The notes: generated by a model from the letters alone, not told the origin. Positions 33,663-44,817 are shown, numbered from the stretch's first letter. The stretch is DNA of 64,000 bases from Asaia platycodi JCM 25414 (GCF_000614545.1 NZ_BAKW01000003.1:1-64000); one strand, 5' to 3'. Numbers and translations: made by a program.

Positions 33663-34651
33663 TCAGCGCGGCTCCGACTGCTCCAGAACGCGCAGAAAAT
33701 TGCCGCCCCAGATGGCCGCGAGGTCGCTCTCGGCAAACCCTTCCTGGCACAATGCTTCGGTGACCGACGCGGTCTGGGAGCATCCGCCCAGCCCTCGATC
33801 TGACCACCGCCATCGAAATCGGACGATACCCCCACATGGTCGATGCCGATCAGATCGGCCACGTAACGCACATGACGGGCGAGATCGGCGACCGAGGCCC
33901 TTCCCTGCGCACCCGGCTTGAGGAAGGACGACATGGCCGTGATCTGGATCACGCCCCCGCGGTCGCGCAGAGCACGCAACTGCTCGTCATCCAGATTGCG
34001 CGGATGGTCGCAAAGGGCACGCGCACAGGAATGACTGGCGACGATCGGCTGCGAAGACAGGGCAACCGCCTGCATCATGGTAGTTTTCGCCGCGTGAGAA
34101 ACATCAACCACAATGCCGGTCTCGTTCATGCGAGCGATCACGGCACGCCCGAGCGATGAAAGCCCATCATGCAGGGTGCGTTCATTGCCCAGAGCAGGAA
34201 GCGGAATCGCGGCATCGGCCAGATCGTTATGGCCGTTATGGGTCAAGGTCATATAGCGCACGCCGCTAGCGGCCAGCCGATCAACACGCGAGAGATCGCC
34301 CCCCAGCGCATGGCCATTTTCGACTGCGGGCACCACGACCACGCGTCCCTGCGCCACGGCTTCACGCAGCGCGTGAACCTGTGAGCAGACCGAGACTGAC
34401 TCGCTGGCCAAGCCATTGATGACGTCGAGCATGGCCTGAACACGCTCCCACGCCTGCTGGCACGGCCCGGCTTCAAGTCGGGTCTGGGGAATATAGGCGG
34501 CCAGGCAGACAGCCTTAAGCCCCCCCGCACGAAGCTTGGGCAGATCGACCTGACGCTCGGGTGAGCCGGACTGGAAATCGCGACGGTCGGGCCAGGGAAT
34601 GTCAATATGGGAGTCGAGCGTCAGAAGACGGTCATGGATATCAGAAGTCAT
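33663..34651 (-). CDS. Membrane dipeptidase, M19 family (frameshifted)
   Basis: Zinc dipeptidase of the renal-dipeptidase family, cleaving dipeptides including D-amino-acid types. Metal-site segments are LDSHIDIPW near residue 15, VPAVENGHALGGD, VDVSHAAKTTMMQA, ASHSCARALCDHPRNLDDEQ and GVSSDFDGGG. The frame breaks near 33798 after EGWAD. Adding one base restores TASVTEALCQEGFAESDLAA and the family's usual ending IWGGNFLRVLEQ, with a stop at 33663 and 329 residues. The longer uninterrupted frame to 33362 is therefore out of register and not the real C-terminus. No signal peptide is seen. Confidence 0.88.
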
Positions 34652-34729
34652 GGTTGTCTAAATGGTCTATTACAACGCTCCCGCAAGAGGTATTCCTGCA
34701 CTTCCTACCAATTTGAGAGGTCCGGTCCC

Positions 34730-35533
34730 ATGCGTCTGATGACGTGGAATATCAATTCGTTGCGGCTGAGACTGCCTCTCCTGCAGCGCCTGGTGGAAGA
34801 ACAGAACCCGGACATCATCTGCCTGCAGGAAACGAAGGTCCCGGACGCCCTGTTTCCAACGGATGCCCTGCGCGAACTGGGCTATCCGCACCAGCATTTT
34901 CTGGGGATGAAAGGCTATAACGGGGTCGCCATCCTCTCACGCCATGCTGTAACCCCGCTTGAGGCCGTGCCCGACTGGTGCGGCAAGAGCGATACCCGCC
35001 ATGCCGGCATCCAGTTCGAGACCAGTGCAGGGCCGGTCATCCTGCATGATTTTTATGTTCCGGCAGGCGGCGACATTCCTGACCCGGCGCTGAACGACAA
35101 ATTCGCCCATAAGCTCGCCTTCCTGGAGGAAGTGACCTGCTGGTTCAGGGAAAACCCGCCCATGCGCTCGATCGTCGTCGGCGATCTGAACATCGCCCCG
35201 CTGGAACATGATGTCTGGAGCCACAAGCAACTGGCCACCGTGGTCAGTCACACCCACCCGGAAATAGAGAGGTTGAAGGCCTGGCAGGATACCGGCTTTG
35301 TCGACGCCATGCGGCTCGTCGTACCCGCGCAGGAGAAGCTCTACACATGGTGGTCCTACCGTAATCGTGACTGGAAGCTTTCCAACCGAGGGCGCCGCCT
35401 CGATCATATCTGGCTGACGCCGGATCTGGCTCCTGCGCTGACGGGGATGGAGGTGCTCCGTGACGTGCGTGACTGGGTCAGCCCGTCGGATCACGTGCCT
35501 GTGATCATCGACCTCAATCTGGGTCTTGTCTGA
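34730..35533 (+). CDS. xth: Exodeoxyribonuclease III
   Basis: Apurinic/apyrimidinic endonuclease and 3'-5' exonuclease of base excision repair. The start at 34730 (MRLMTWNINSLRLRLPLL) has GAGAGG upstream; the frame is open before it but the extra 41 residues are not family-like. The 267-residue protein carries the metal and catalytic motifs CLQETKVPDALFP, GDLNIAP, YTWWSYR and the C-terminal SDHVPVIIDL. It is divergent from the dipeptidase gene. No SOS box lies upstream. Confidence 0.94.
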   Translation: MRLMTWNINSLRLRLPLLQRLVEEQNPDIICLQETKVPDALFPTDALRELGYPHQHFLGMKGYNGVAILSRHAVTPLEAVPDWCGKSDTRHAGIQFETSAGPVILHDFYVPAGGDIPDPALNDKFAHKLAFLEEVTCWFRENPPMRSIVVGDLNIAPLEHDVWSHKQLATVVSHTHPEIERLKAWQDTGFVDAMRLVVPAQEKLYTWWSYRNRDWKLSNRGRRLDHIWLTPDLAPALTGMEVLRDVRDWVSPSDHVPVIIDLNLGLV

Positions 35534-35637
35534 GACGCTTTTTCCCCGGCGCCGCCAAGTGAGGAGACAGGGGCATCCCCCCCCCTCTTATCATGCTGCA
35601 ATCGCCAGACAGTAAAACGCTCTCCACGCCAGAAGAC

Positions 35638-35669
35638 AAAAAACCCGGCACCTTTCGGACCGGGCTTTC
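35638..35669 (-). terminator. Terminator of the response-regulator gene
   Basis: On the minus strand a GC-rich stem, CCCGG with CC pairing to GG with CCGGG, around a GAAA loop is followed by six T. It lies about 25 bases past the regulator stop. The flanking bases also pair, so weak bidirectional action with xth is possible. Confidence 0.75.
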
Positions 35670-35693
35670 TGACAATCAGTCCCTGAGGGCGTT

Positions 35694-36413
35694 TTAGCCC
35701 ATCAGGGCGTCACTGCCTTCCGGGTTCAGGCGGTAACCACCACCTTCCGTCAGAAGCAGGGACGCATTTGCCGGATCGGGCTCGATCTTCTGGCGCAGAC
35801 GGTAGATATGCGTCTCAAGCGTGTGCGTCGTAACCGCAGCGTTATAGCCCCAGACTTCGTTCAGCAACACCTGACGCGCAATCGGGCGATGCCCGGCGCG
35901 ATAGAGATATTTCAGAATCGCCGCTTCCTTCTCCGTCAGGCGGATACGGCGGTTCTTTGCCGGCTCCTGCAGGATCTTGGAAGAAGGACGGAACAGGTAC
36001 GGACCGATCGGGAAGACGGCATCTTCGCTGTTTTCAAACAGACGCAGCTGGGCACGCAGACGCGCCAGAAGCTCGGCGATGCGGAACGGCTTGGCGACAT
36101 AGTCGTTCGCCCCGGCATCGAGCCCGCGCACCACATCGGCTTCGTCATCCGAACCCGTCAGAATGATGATCGGCATGCGAATACCCTGACGACGAAGCTC
36201 GGCGCAGAAATCGCGACCATCGCCATCGGGCAGGGTTACGTCTAGCAGAATGGCATCGACACGCACATCGGTGACACTGAGCCTTTCTTTCGCTTCGGCA
36301 ACAGAGGCAGCCTGAATGGGCTCGAACTCACCCTCGAGCTTGAGCTGTTCGACCAGGAGTTGGCGAAGCGTATCGTCATCGTCAACAATCAGGACAGGAC
36401 GCGGACCAGGCAT
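35694..36413 (-). CDS. OmpR-family response regulator (orphan)
   Basis: A two-component regulator of 239 residues. The receiver (about 5-120) has the acidic triad in VLIVDDDD, the phosphoacceptor Asp58 in AILLDVTLPDGDG, Thr in IIILTGSDDE and Lys in VAKPFRIAEL. The C-terminal winged helix (about 140-230) has LTEKEAAILKYLYRAGHRPI and VTTHTLETHIYRLRQKIEP. The start at 36413 (MPGPRPVLIV) is preferred over an upstream codon because AGAAGG lies at good spacing. No histidine kinase is adjacent, so the signal is unknown. It has its own terminator. Confidence 0.9.
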   Translation of the reverse strand: MPGPRPVLIVDDDDTLRQLLVEQLKLEGEFEPIQAASVAEAKERLSVTDVRVDAILLDVTLPDGDGRDFCAELRRQGIRMPIIILTGSDDEADVVRGLDAGANDYVAKPFRIAELLARLRAQLRLFENSEDAVFPIGPYLFRPSSKILQEPAKNRRIRLTEKEAAILKYLYRAGHRPIARQVLLNEVWGYNAAVTTHTLETHIYRLRQKIEPDPANASLLLTEGGGYRLNPEGSDALMG

Positions 36414-36616
36414 GTATAACCTTCTCTCACCATCTTTGGGGGAGTACCCCTGAGCCAAGACCACAATTCTATAACCAAGAAAGTGCCTTGTTTTGACCGG
36501 AAGACTTACACGGATATCGTGACAACGCCAATGCGATCGGAGCCGCCACCCTCGCCGATACCGGCGTTTAGATGAAATTTACCTTTAAATTAATGTTCAG
36601 GCGTGAGGTTTGTGAC

Positions 36617-37120
36617 ATGATCGTCATATTAAGACATGGTGAAGGGCGTTCCGGGACACTTTTCGTCAACAATCAACGCTTCCCGGCTCTGATTGGCGCG
36701 GGTGGAATCAGAACGGACAAGTCAGAAGGTGATCAGGCCACCCCCGTGGGATTTCTCCCCTTTCGACAGGTTTTCTACCGGGCAGACCGCGTTTCACGCC
36801 CTCAGACAAGATTGCGTGTCGAAGCGCTCAGCCCTGTCGATGGCTGGTGCGACGACCCCACCCATCGCGACTACAACAAACACATGTCCCTGCCGCATGA
36901 AGCGCGGCATGAACGGCTCTGGCGCGACGATCACTGCTACGATATCTGCGTAGTTCTCGGCTGGAATGACGATCCGATCATGCGCAATCGTGGTTCTGCC
37001 ATCTTCCTGCACCTGCCGCCCGATAGCGGCGTTACGGAAGGCTGCATCGCGCTGACAGAGCTACTGCTTCGTCAGCTGATTGCCTCGGATGCGACCGGTA
37101 TAGAGGTGCGTAACGACTGA
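36617..37120 (+). CDS. L,D-transpeptidase-like YkuD protein
   Basis: A 167-residue protein of the YkuD-type L,D-transpeptidase superfamily (ErfK/YbiS-like). The catalytic signature is visible near residues 125-145: the His in SAIFLHLP and the nucleophilic Cys in VTEGCIALTE. Upstream are the ATPVGFLPF and HMSLPHEARHERLWRDDHCYD segments common in short cytosol-type members. No signal peptide is seen with this start (MIVILRHGEGRS), and the 15 extra residues of the longer frame do not supply one. It may not act on peptidoglycan. GAGG lies nine bases upstream of the ATG. Confidence 0.75.
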   Translation: MIVILRHGEGRSGTLFVNNQRFPALIGAGGIRTDKSEGDQATPVGFLPFRQVFYRADRVSRPQTRLRVEALSPVDGWCDDPTHRDYNKHMSLPHEARHERLWRDDHCYDICVVLGWNDDPIMRNRGSAIFLHLPPDSGVTEGCIALTELLLRQLIASDATGIEVRND

Positions 37121-37160
37121 GTCCGACTTCAAAGGAAGGTTGTGTGGCGCCGTGTGACCC

Positions 37161-39005
37161 CTAGCTACGCTCGCGCTCTGCGTTCTTTGCTTCCTCTTCA
37201 GAAGCAGGTTCGACAGGGGGCGCCATATAGACCAGCAGATCGCCTATCGCGGGCGTCACCGGAAACTGATCTTCTGCCGATCGGATGGAGATGGATTGAC
37301 CGCGGCGGATAGACAGAAAATCCAGACGGTTGGGCACTGCGCCGAAGGAGGCAGCGCTTGCTTCATCAGCCATTGCAGTAGCAAATCGCCAGCCTTTCTC
37401 GAAAAGCATGTCAATCAGCGTGAAATTCCAGGACGGGTCGCCAAGTAGCTTGCCACGCGCATCGCGTGACAGACCGTGATAGAAATCGAGCCGCGCCACG
37501 CCGGGGCTGATCTGGAATACGCGCTGGCGTCCCATATGCGGCGCCATATGGGCGCAGACGAGGCCATTATAAATGGCGTCTGCCGTTGTCGAGATGAGGT
37601 AATCGGCAGGGCGCTCTTCCAGCGCCTCTTCACCAAATTGCGAGAGCAGCTCAGCGCGCAGAACCGGAACACCCTGACGCATGGCCGGAATCAGCGTGTT
37701 AGAACGATTATCGACCAGCAAAATAGGAATACCTGAGGCACTGAGGCATTTCGAAAAATCGATCGACCAGGACGAGGCTCCGACGATCGCCAGTGCAGGC
37801 TCGTTGGAAAGCGTCAATTTGAGCCAGCGCGCGATAGGGCGCAGCGAAAAACCATGGAAGATCATCGTGCCGCCGATGATTGCGAAAACGGCGGGCATGA
37901 TCAGATCGGCGCTATGATAGCCGGCATCGGTCATACGATACCCTGCGGCACCCGCCACCGCAGCGGCAACGATGCCGCGCGGGGCTATCCAGGCGACGAA
38001 CAGACGCTCCTGCCATTTCAACCCGGTGCCGATGGTCGAGAGAAAAATTGCCAGCGGGCGAACGCCGAACATGACGGCAGCGGTCAGCAGACAGATCGGC
38101 AGCGACAGATGGGCCAGCACCTCGCGATGCAGATCGGCCGTCAGCATGATGAACAGAACCGCCACGACGAGAACGACCAGCGATTCCTTCATGCGTCGCA
38201 ATTCGGAAAGTCCCGGCACATGCAGATTGGTCAGCGCCATGCCAAATACGGTCGCACCGACAAGCCCGGCGCCTTCCATGCTCATATTGCACACGCTGAA
38301 AATCAGGAGCGCGAGCGTCAACAGCAAGGGGGTCTTAAGCGGTTCAGGCATGAGATCGCGCACAAAGAGATAACGCACGAGATAAGCAGGCAGAATGCCC
38401 ACCGCCAGGGATTCAGCGGTCGAGGCTAGCAGATCGGGCAGCACCGTGGTCAAGAATACATCGGTGCCAATCGGCACCCGGGTTGCGACGACCTGGAGTA
38501 CCACGGCGGCCAGAATGGCGCCGATCGGATCGTTGATGATCGCTTCCCAACGCAGGAATGCCGCCACACGGGGCTGAAGCTTGTTATGACGCAGCAGAGG
38601 CAGCACCACGGTCGGGCCGGTTACGGTAATGATAGCACCGAAGAGCGCCGCCACCCCCCACTCCATATGGGCGATATAATGCGCTGCCGACCAGCCGAGC
38701 ACCCAGGAAATGGGCAAGGCTAGCATGGTGAGACGCGTTACGCCCTCGCCTGCTTCGCGCAGCTGCCGGAAATCGAGCAGTAACCCGCCCTCGAACACGA
38801 TGATCGCAACCAGAAGCGAGACGAGCGGGCGAAAAATCCAGCCCAGCGCCGCAGAGGGATGAAGAATGCCCAGCCCCGGCCCGAAGATCAGGCCGAGTGC
38901 AAATAACAGGACGATGGCAGGCAGGCGAAAACGCCACGCGACCCATTGCGCGCCAATGCCCGCCCCAAGGGTGAGCAGCAGCCCGATAAACATTGCCAGC
39001 GCCAT
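37161..39005 (-). CDS. CPA1-type Na+(K+)/H+ antiporter with nucleotide-binding C-terminus
   Basis: A 614-residue membrane antiporter. The first 400 residues hold about 12 spans with CPA-family motifs: VAIIVFEGGLLLDF, ITVTGPTVVLPLLR and the ion-site segment RWEAIINDPIGAILAAV. Residues from about 410 resemble a Rossmann regulatory domain (LAIVGASSWSIDFSKCL, PILLVDNRSN), followed by a TrkA-C-like region. Sodium or potassium export against protons, and pH homeostasis in an acid-producing organism, is likely. It follows the rsmB-family gene by 50 bases in a guaB-rsmB-antiporter run. Confidence 0.85.
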   Translation of the reverse strand: MALAMFIGLLLTLGAGIGAQWVAWRFRLPAIVLLFALGLIFGPGLGILHPSAALGWIFRPLVSLLVAIIVFEGGLLLDFRQLREAGEGVTRLTMLALPISWVLGWSAAHYIAHMEWGVAALFGAIITVTGPTVVLPLLRHNKLQPRVAAFLRWEAIINDPIGAILAAVVLQVVATRVPIGTDVFLTTVLPDLLASTAESLAVGILPAYLVRYLFVRDLMPEPLKTPLLLTLALLIFSVCNMSMEGAGLVGATVFGMALTNLHVPGLSELRRMKESLVVLVVAVLFIMLTADLHREVLAHLSLPICLLTAAVMFGVRPLAIFLSTIGTGLKWQERLFVAWIAPRGIVAAAVAGAAGYRMTDAGYHSADLIMPAVFAIIGGTMIFHGFSLRPIARWLKLTLSNEPALAIVGASSWSIDFSKCLSASGIPILLVDNRSNTLIPAMRQGVPVLRAELLSQFGEEALEERPADYLISTTADAIYNGLVCAHMAPHMGRQRVFQISPGVARLDFYHGLSRDARGKLLGDPSWNFTLIDMLFEKGWRFATAMADEASAASFGAVPNRLDFLSIRRGQSISIRSAEDQFPVTPAIGDLLVYMAPPVEPASEEEAKNAERERS

Positions 39006-39055
39006 TAGTCCGCCCTCACCCCTGCCCGTTCAAAACAAAACGCCTTGCGACGTGC

Positions 39056-40348
39056 TCACTGCGCCTTGCGCTGAAGAATAGCAGCGAAAAAGCCGTCAGT
39101 TTCATTGCGATGCGGCGTGAGCGCAAACCCGCTCTCGCTGCGCAAGGACTCAGGCAGCATGTCGCCTCCCGCTGCTACGCGCTCGAAACGGTCGTTACGC
39201 GCCAGGAACGCAGAAACCTGCGCTTCGTTTTCCTCATTGAGCAGCGAGCAGGTCGCATAGACCAGACGGCCGCCCGGCTTCACCAGCGTGGAGGCGCGAT
39301 CAAGAATATCCGCCTGCTTGGCCTGCAATTCGATAATGTCCTGCTCGACCAGCCGGATGCGGGCATCAGGGTTACGCCGCCAGGTGCCCGTACCAGAGCA
39401 GGGAGCGTCAACCAGCACGCGATCAAACGCGCCCGCGCGACGCTTGACCCATTTATCGCCGCTCACCAGCAAATGACGTTCGACATTGTGAACGCCAGCG
39501 CGACGCAGGCGCTTGACCGCCCCTTCGAGACGCGGCGAGGAGACGTCACAGGCGACGATCTGCCCCTTGTTTTCCATCCCCATGGCGATGGCGAGCGTCT
39601 TGCCACCCGCCCCGGCACAGAAATCGACCACACGCTCGCCCGGCTTCGCATCCAGTGCTCCCACGATGAGCTGACTGCCCTCATCCTGGATCTCGATAAT
39701 GCCGTCGCGGAAGCTCTGTGTCGCCGTTACCGGCTGACGTCCGGGAAGACGCAGCCCCCATGGCGAGAGCGGTGTCGGAGTGGCCGTAATCTGCTCGTTG
39801 CGTAGCGAACGGATTGCATCCTCACGATGCCCCTTGAGCAGGTTCGCACGCAGATCGAGCGGCGCAGCGCCATCAAGCGCCGCCATTTCCGTCTCCAGCG
39901 CCGGGCCGAAAGCCCGTTCTAGATAAGGATGCAGCCAGTCGGGATATTCCAGGCGCACCGGCCCCGGCATATCCGGGTCGTTCAGCGCTTTTCCGCCGAG
40001 AACTGCAAGAGCGGCATCTTCACGCGAGGTCAGATGGGATTGGGCAAAACGCTCGCCATTGAACAGGCTACGCACCGTGCCGATCTCCTCACCACCAAGC
40101 ATGAGCGAGGCGGCGCACAGCGTACGAGGAGAGGCCCCACCCGGAATATCGCGCAAATGCCAGTGCAGGCGGCGCCACTGCCGCAGCACATCCCAGATAC
40201 GGGCAGAAATGACCCGGCGATCGCCGCCGCCAATATAGCGGCGGTCGCGGAAATAGGCATTGGCCGTCGCATCTGCGGGTCGGCGGGGGGCAGCCTCGAT
40301 GGCGCAAAGCAGATCGATGGCAGCTGAAAGTCGGGCGGCGGGAGTCAT
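39056..40348 (-). CDS. rsmB: RsmB-family rRNA (cytosine-C5) methyltransferase
   Basis: A 430-residue SAM-dependent RNA m5C methyltransferase. The N-terminal 130 residues resemble the NusB-like/RNA-binding part of the family. The catalytic domain has SAM motif I VVDFCAGAGGKTLAIA, motif IV VDAPCSGTGTWRRNPD with one catalytic cysteine, and motif VI YATCSLLNEENEAQV with the other. It probably methylates 16S rRNA, but other Nop2/Sun targets cannot be ruled out from sequence. It begins 23 bases after the guaB stop and is probably cotranscribed with it. Confidence 0.88.
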   Translation of the reverse strand: MTPAARLSAAIDLLCAIEAAPRRPADATANAYFRDRRYIGGGDRRVISARIWDVLRQWRRLHWHLRDIPGGASPRTLCAASLMLGGEEIGTVRSLFNGERFAQSHLTSREDAALAVLGGKALNDPDMPGPVRLEYPDWLHPYLERAFGPALETEMAALDGAAPLDLRANLLKGHREDAIRSLRNEQITATPTPLSPWGLRLPGRQPVTATQSFRDGIIEIQDEGSQLIVGALDAKPGERVVDFCAGAGGKTLAIAMGMENKGQIVACDVSSPRLEGAVKRLRRAGVHNVERHLLVSGDKWVKRRAGAFDRVLVDAPCSGTGTWRRNPDARIRLVEQDIIELQAKQADILDRASTLVKPGGRLVYATCSLLNEENEAQVSAFLARNDRFERVAAGGDMLPESLRSESGFALTPHRNETDGFFAAILQRKAQ

Positions 40349-40371
40349 GCTCCCGCGCTTACAAGTTTTTA

Positions 40372-41909
<1,538 letters not shown>

Positions 41910-41936
41910 CTGCCGCTGCCTCCCCGCAAATCAATC

Positions 41937-41957
41937 AGGAAAGCCCGCGGCTTTCCT
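41937..41957 (-). terminator. Hairpin upstream of guaB
   Basis: AGGAAAGCC and GGCTTTCCT form a perfect 9-base-pair stem with a CGC/GCG loop, 28 bases before the guaB ATG and 149 past the upstream gene's stop. No T run follows. It could end the upstream transcript or be part of the guaB leader. Confidence 0.4.
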
Positions 41958-42105
41958 ACCGTTGGCGCGTCCTCTTAGACCAAATAAGTCTGTGTTGAAA
42001 ACAGGAGATTGCGTTCCTGCCCGCAATTTCATCGATTTGCCACGCGTTAGGCGCGACAAGGTCCGACAGCCATCGACCGCGCCCGCAAACTCTCGGAGAT
42101 CGCTT

Positions 42106-43254
42106 TCAGGCGACCGCGTGAAGGGGCGCGCCGCTGAATTCACCGCGCAGAAATTCGCGTATCGACTGGGCGGCGCGATAAGAGGCACCGCGCCTGGGCT
42201 GCGAGCCGAAGGTCTCGTGAATCATCCGCTCCTGGCGCGAACGATAAAGCACATGCCGCGCTTCCGCCTGAGCGAGCGCAGGAAGGATATCCTCTTCACG
42301 TTCGACCACATCGCCAAGTGTCCAGTGACGGAAATGCGGGTCATTACGCCAGGGAACGCCATGCGGATTAAGAAAAACGCAAGGGCGTGGCCGGATCAAA
42401 AATTCATAAACCTGACTGCTGACGTCACCGATATAAAGCGATGCACGAGCGGTATGGGTCATGTCGAGCAGCGCCGAAGAGACAGCATCGAGACTGACGC
42501 GCCCTCCCACCACACTTTCGAAGAGTCGGCGGCGGCCCCCAAAATCCTTGTGAAAAATCTTGATATGAGGCGCGATCAGAAGATCGTAATGATCAAGTTC
42601 GTTTACCGCATTGACGAGTGGGTGGAGAAACCTGCCGTAAGACGACAGACCCTTCTTGTAATGCGGGTTATAGAGCGCCACCGGCTTTCTGGCGGCGTGC
42701 GTTGGTTCCTGACACCGGTCCTTGAGAACCGCATCGAATTTCGGGTAGCCGACAATCCGTGTCTGTGCTGCTGTCGCCAGCTTCTTCGCCAGAAAACTCT
42801 CCGCTATCTTTGGCCCTGAAACGAGGGAGAGATCGAAATGACGAATCAGATGCTCGTCATTCACAGCACGATCGCCAGCCCCGTGCTGGATCAGAATTAG
42901 CGCGGGACGAACCAGACCCATCTCACGCAGAAGCCCCGCCGAATATTCGGTCGCCACCACAGCATCGAACTGCTCAAGCTGCGCCACATTTTCACGCATG
43001 ACGACCTCGCGTTCAGCATCGAGCCGACGCAGACGCCGAAGCAGGGTTGCCTTCAGGGGCATTTTCAGAATGCCGCGTTCGATCTTCCCGCCGAGATCAT
43101 TATCACGCCGGATGGCCTCCAGATGCTGGGCCGTCTCCGGAAAACTGACGAACTCGGTGACGGAAACATTCGGAAATTGTGACAGTGCCGAAGAGACAGC
43201 TGCCACGTGGTAACACTGATAAGGCTCTGCGACGTAGAGAAACGCAATCTTCAT
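42106..43254 (-). CDS. CDP-glycerol glycerophosphotransferase-like / GT-B transferase
   Basis: A 382-residue soluble protein resembling the TagF-type CDP-glycerol glycerophosphotransferase family, with a GT-B-like two-domain layout. The N-terminal half (MKIAFLYVAEPYQCYH) has ALILIQHGAGDRAV and VGYPKFDAV. The C-terminal half has YNPHYKKGLSSYGRF, LLIAPHIKIFH and the donor-site-like ASLYIGDVSSQVYEFLI with PRPCVFLNPHGVPW. This suggests transfer to a surface polymer, but the substrate cannot be named. It stands alone, with guaB 196 bases downstream and a 456-base AT-rich gap upstream. No other polysaccharide genes are nearby. Confidence 0.65.
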   Translation of the reverse strand: MKIAFLYVAEPYQCYHVAAVSSALSQFPNVSVTEFVSFPETAQHLEAIRRDNDLGGKIERGILKMPLKATLLRRLRRLDAEREVVMRENVAQLEQFDAVVATEYSAGLLREMGLVRPALILIQHGAGDRAVNDEHLIRHFDLSLVSGPKIAESFLAKKLATAAQTRIVGYPKFDAVLKDRCQEPTHAARKPVALYNPHYKKGLSSYGRFLHPLVNAVNELDHYDLLIAPHIKIFHKDFGGRRRLFESVVGGRVSLDAVSSALLDMTHTARASLYIGDVSSQVYEFLIRPRPCVFLNPHGVPWRNDPHFRHWTLGDVVEREEDILPALAQAEARHVLYRSRQERMIHETFGSQPRRGASYRAAQSIREFLRGEFSGAPLHAVA

Positions 43255-43710
43255 ACGAGCCTTATCCTCTTCCTCTGAGTTGATGAAGCTTCCTTATAGG
43301 TCAAACTTTTATAACAATAAGTAACAATAAGATGCAGCGATCGACTGCACAGCGTTACCGTACCGAATTCACTCAATACGAAACCACATTGATTGGAAGT
43401 AGCAGGAAGAAACAGTCAAATTGACCTACCCACATACAGGGTATTATCAATAGATATATATTTTTATTGATTTTGTTAAATATATAACAAATTTATCAGG
43501 GAATCCCGGCCCATATCTTAAAATAAAAAACCGACCTACCGTGATTGCAGACATGACATGGGTATCGATTACTTTTCCGACAACCATCAGGGCGTTATTT
43601 CAGCATGTGATGCCTCTGAAGACATCAATATCCGCGATAGAATTGTAACGTATAAGTTACATTACTTTGACCCAAGATGCATTCAGGACGTATGGGTAAC
43701 GCCTTACCTA
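43255..43710. other. AT-rich intergenic region beside recF
   Basis: 456 bases of unusually A/T-rich DNA. The 60 bases at 43441-43500 contain only nine G or C. They include the inverted pair ATCAATA/TATTGAT and GTTA-N6-TAAC. A tandem 10-base repeat and a TGCAG/CTGCA pair lie closer to the transferase gene. A 57-codon plus-strand frame (43558-43731) runs into recF antisense and is unlikely to be a gene. The region must hold the transferase promoter. Given its neighbours it is also a candidate replication-origin element, though no exact DnaA box was found in it. Confidence 0.5.
43312..43331. repeat. Tandem 10-bp repeat
   Basis: TAACAATAAG occurs twice with no gap. It lies in the AT-rich region upstream of the transferase gene, within 60 bases of its start codon, so it may affect that promoter. 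Confidence 0.75.
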
Positions 43711-44817
43711 TCAGCCACAAAAGCGACCTGAAGTGACCTGACGAAATTCTGCATGCTCGCGCAGAACACTGAATGTTTCGCCGTCCGTTCCCGTCATGAA
43801 GGCTGCGACCTCACGATCACGCAGGAAACGGAGCAAGGCGTCGCGCCTCTCTGCATCAAGATGGTTGAGAGGCTCGTCGAGCAGGATAAGAGGTGCCCTT
43901 CCCGCCTTTCCTGCTGTCAGGGCTGCATGATTGAGCACGACATGCACCAGCATGGCCTTTTGTTGACCGCTGCTCGACAACGCCGCCTCACGTCCAGTCA
44001 ACGCATCCTGCAACAGCAGATCGGCACGATGGGCGCCGAACGAGGTATTGCCCTTATGGGCATCTTCACGTCGAGACTGCCTCAATGCCGCACGCAGCGT
44101 GTCTTCGACCGCGAGCGCTGGTCGAGACGCCAGATCCTGTTCCACACCGCATACAAGACGCAACCGGGCGACAGGAAAGGACGTACCATCCGTTACGGGT
44201 ACACGGTTCATGGAATCGATCAGGGCCATGCGGGAGGCGGTCAGGGCGACCGCATGGCGGGCGATACTATCCTCAAGGCCGTCAAGCCAGGCAGATTGAT
44301 CGGGCCGGGTCGCAAGCAGACGGTTGCGCTGCGTCAGCGCGCGCTCGTGAGCGGCGCTCTCACGCGCATGATTCGGGTCAAGGGCGAGAACCAGGCGGTC
44401 GAGAAACCGCCGCCGTCCGGAGGCAGGATCACTGAAAAGACGATCCATTTGCGGCGTCAGCCAGATGGTCGAGAAATGCGGCGCAATCTGGCCCTGATTG
44501 CGCACGACGTCACCATCGAGACGAAAGACACGCCGTGAGGAATTGGCCGGATCGGCGCCGGTTGCCAGCTCGATCGCGTCATTCCCATCGCGCGCCAGAC
44601 GGGCCACGACCCCCCAGGAATTACCCTGATGCCGCTGTATCTGCGCATTAGCCGCACCGCGCAGGCCGCGACCAGGGGCCAGAAGAGAGAGTGCTTCAAG
44701 AAGATTGGTCTTGCCCGCGCCGTTCTCACCAGTGAGAACAACCAGGCGACTCTGAGGCGCCCATGCCAGACGCTCGTAATTACGAAAATCAGTGAGGACG
44801 AGCCTGTCTATACGCAA
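43711..44817 (-). CDS. recF: DNA replication and repair protein RecF
   Basis: SMC-like ATPase that helps load RecA at gaps. The 368-residue protein begins MRIDRLVLTDFRNYERLAW, with Walker A GENGAGKTNLLEALSLL near residue 32, signature LSSSGQQKAMLVHVVL near residue 280, and Walker B LILLDEPLNHLD near residue 310. It starts 23 bases after dnaN, so dnaA, dnaN and recF are consecutive on the minus strand. The frame is intact. Confidence 0.95.
   Translation of the reverse strand: MRIDRLVLTDFRNYERLAWAPQSRLVVLTGENGAGKTNLLEALSLLAPGRGLRGAANAQIQRHQGNSWGVVARLARDGNDAIELATGADPANSSRRVFRLDGDVVRNQGQIAPHFSTIWLTPQMDRLFSDPASGRRRFLDRLVLALDPNHARESAAHERALTQRNRLLATRPDQSAWLDGLEDSIARHAVALTASRMALIDSMNRVPVTDGTSFPVARLRLVCGVEQDLASRPALAVEDTLRAALRQSRREDAHKGNTSFGAHRADLLLQDALTGREAALSSSGQQKAMLVHVVLNHAALTAGKAGRAPLILLDEPLNHLDAERRDALLRFLRDREVAAFMTGTDGETFSVLREHAEFRQVTSGRFCG

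Noticed and set aside
43558-43731. A 57-codon plus-strand frame starting MGIDYFSDNHQG in the AT-rich gap
   Set aside because: It ends antisense inside recF, has no ribosome site and no recognisable relatives; treated as chance.
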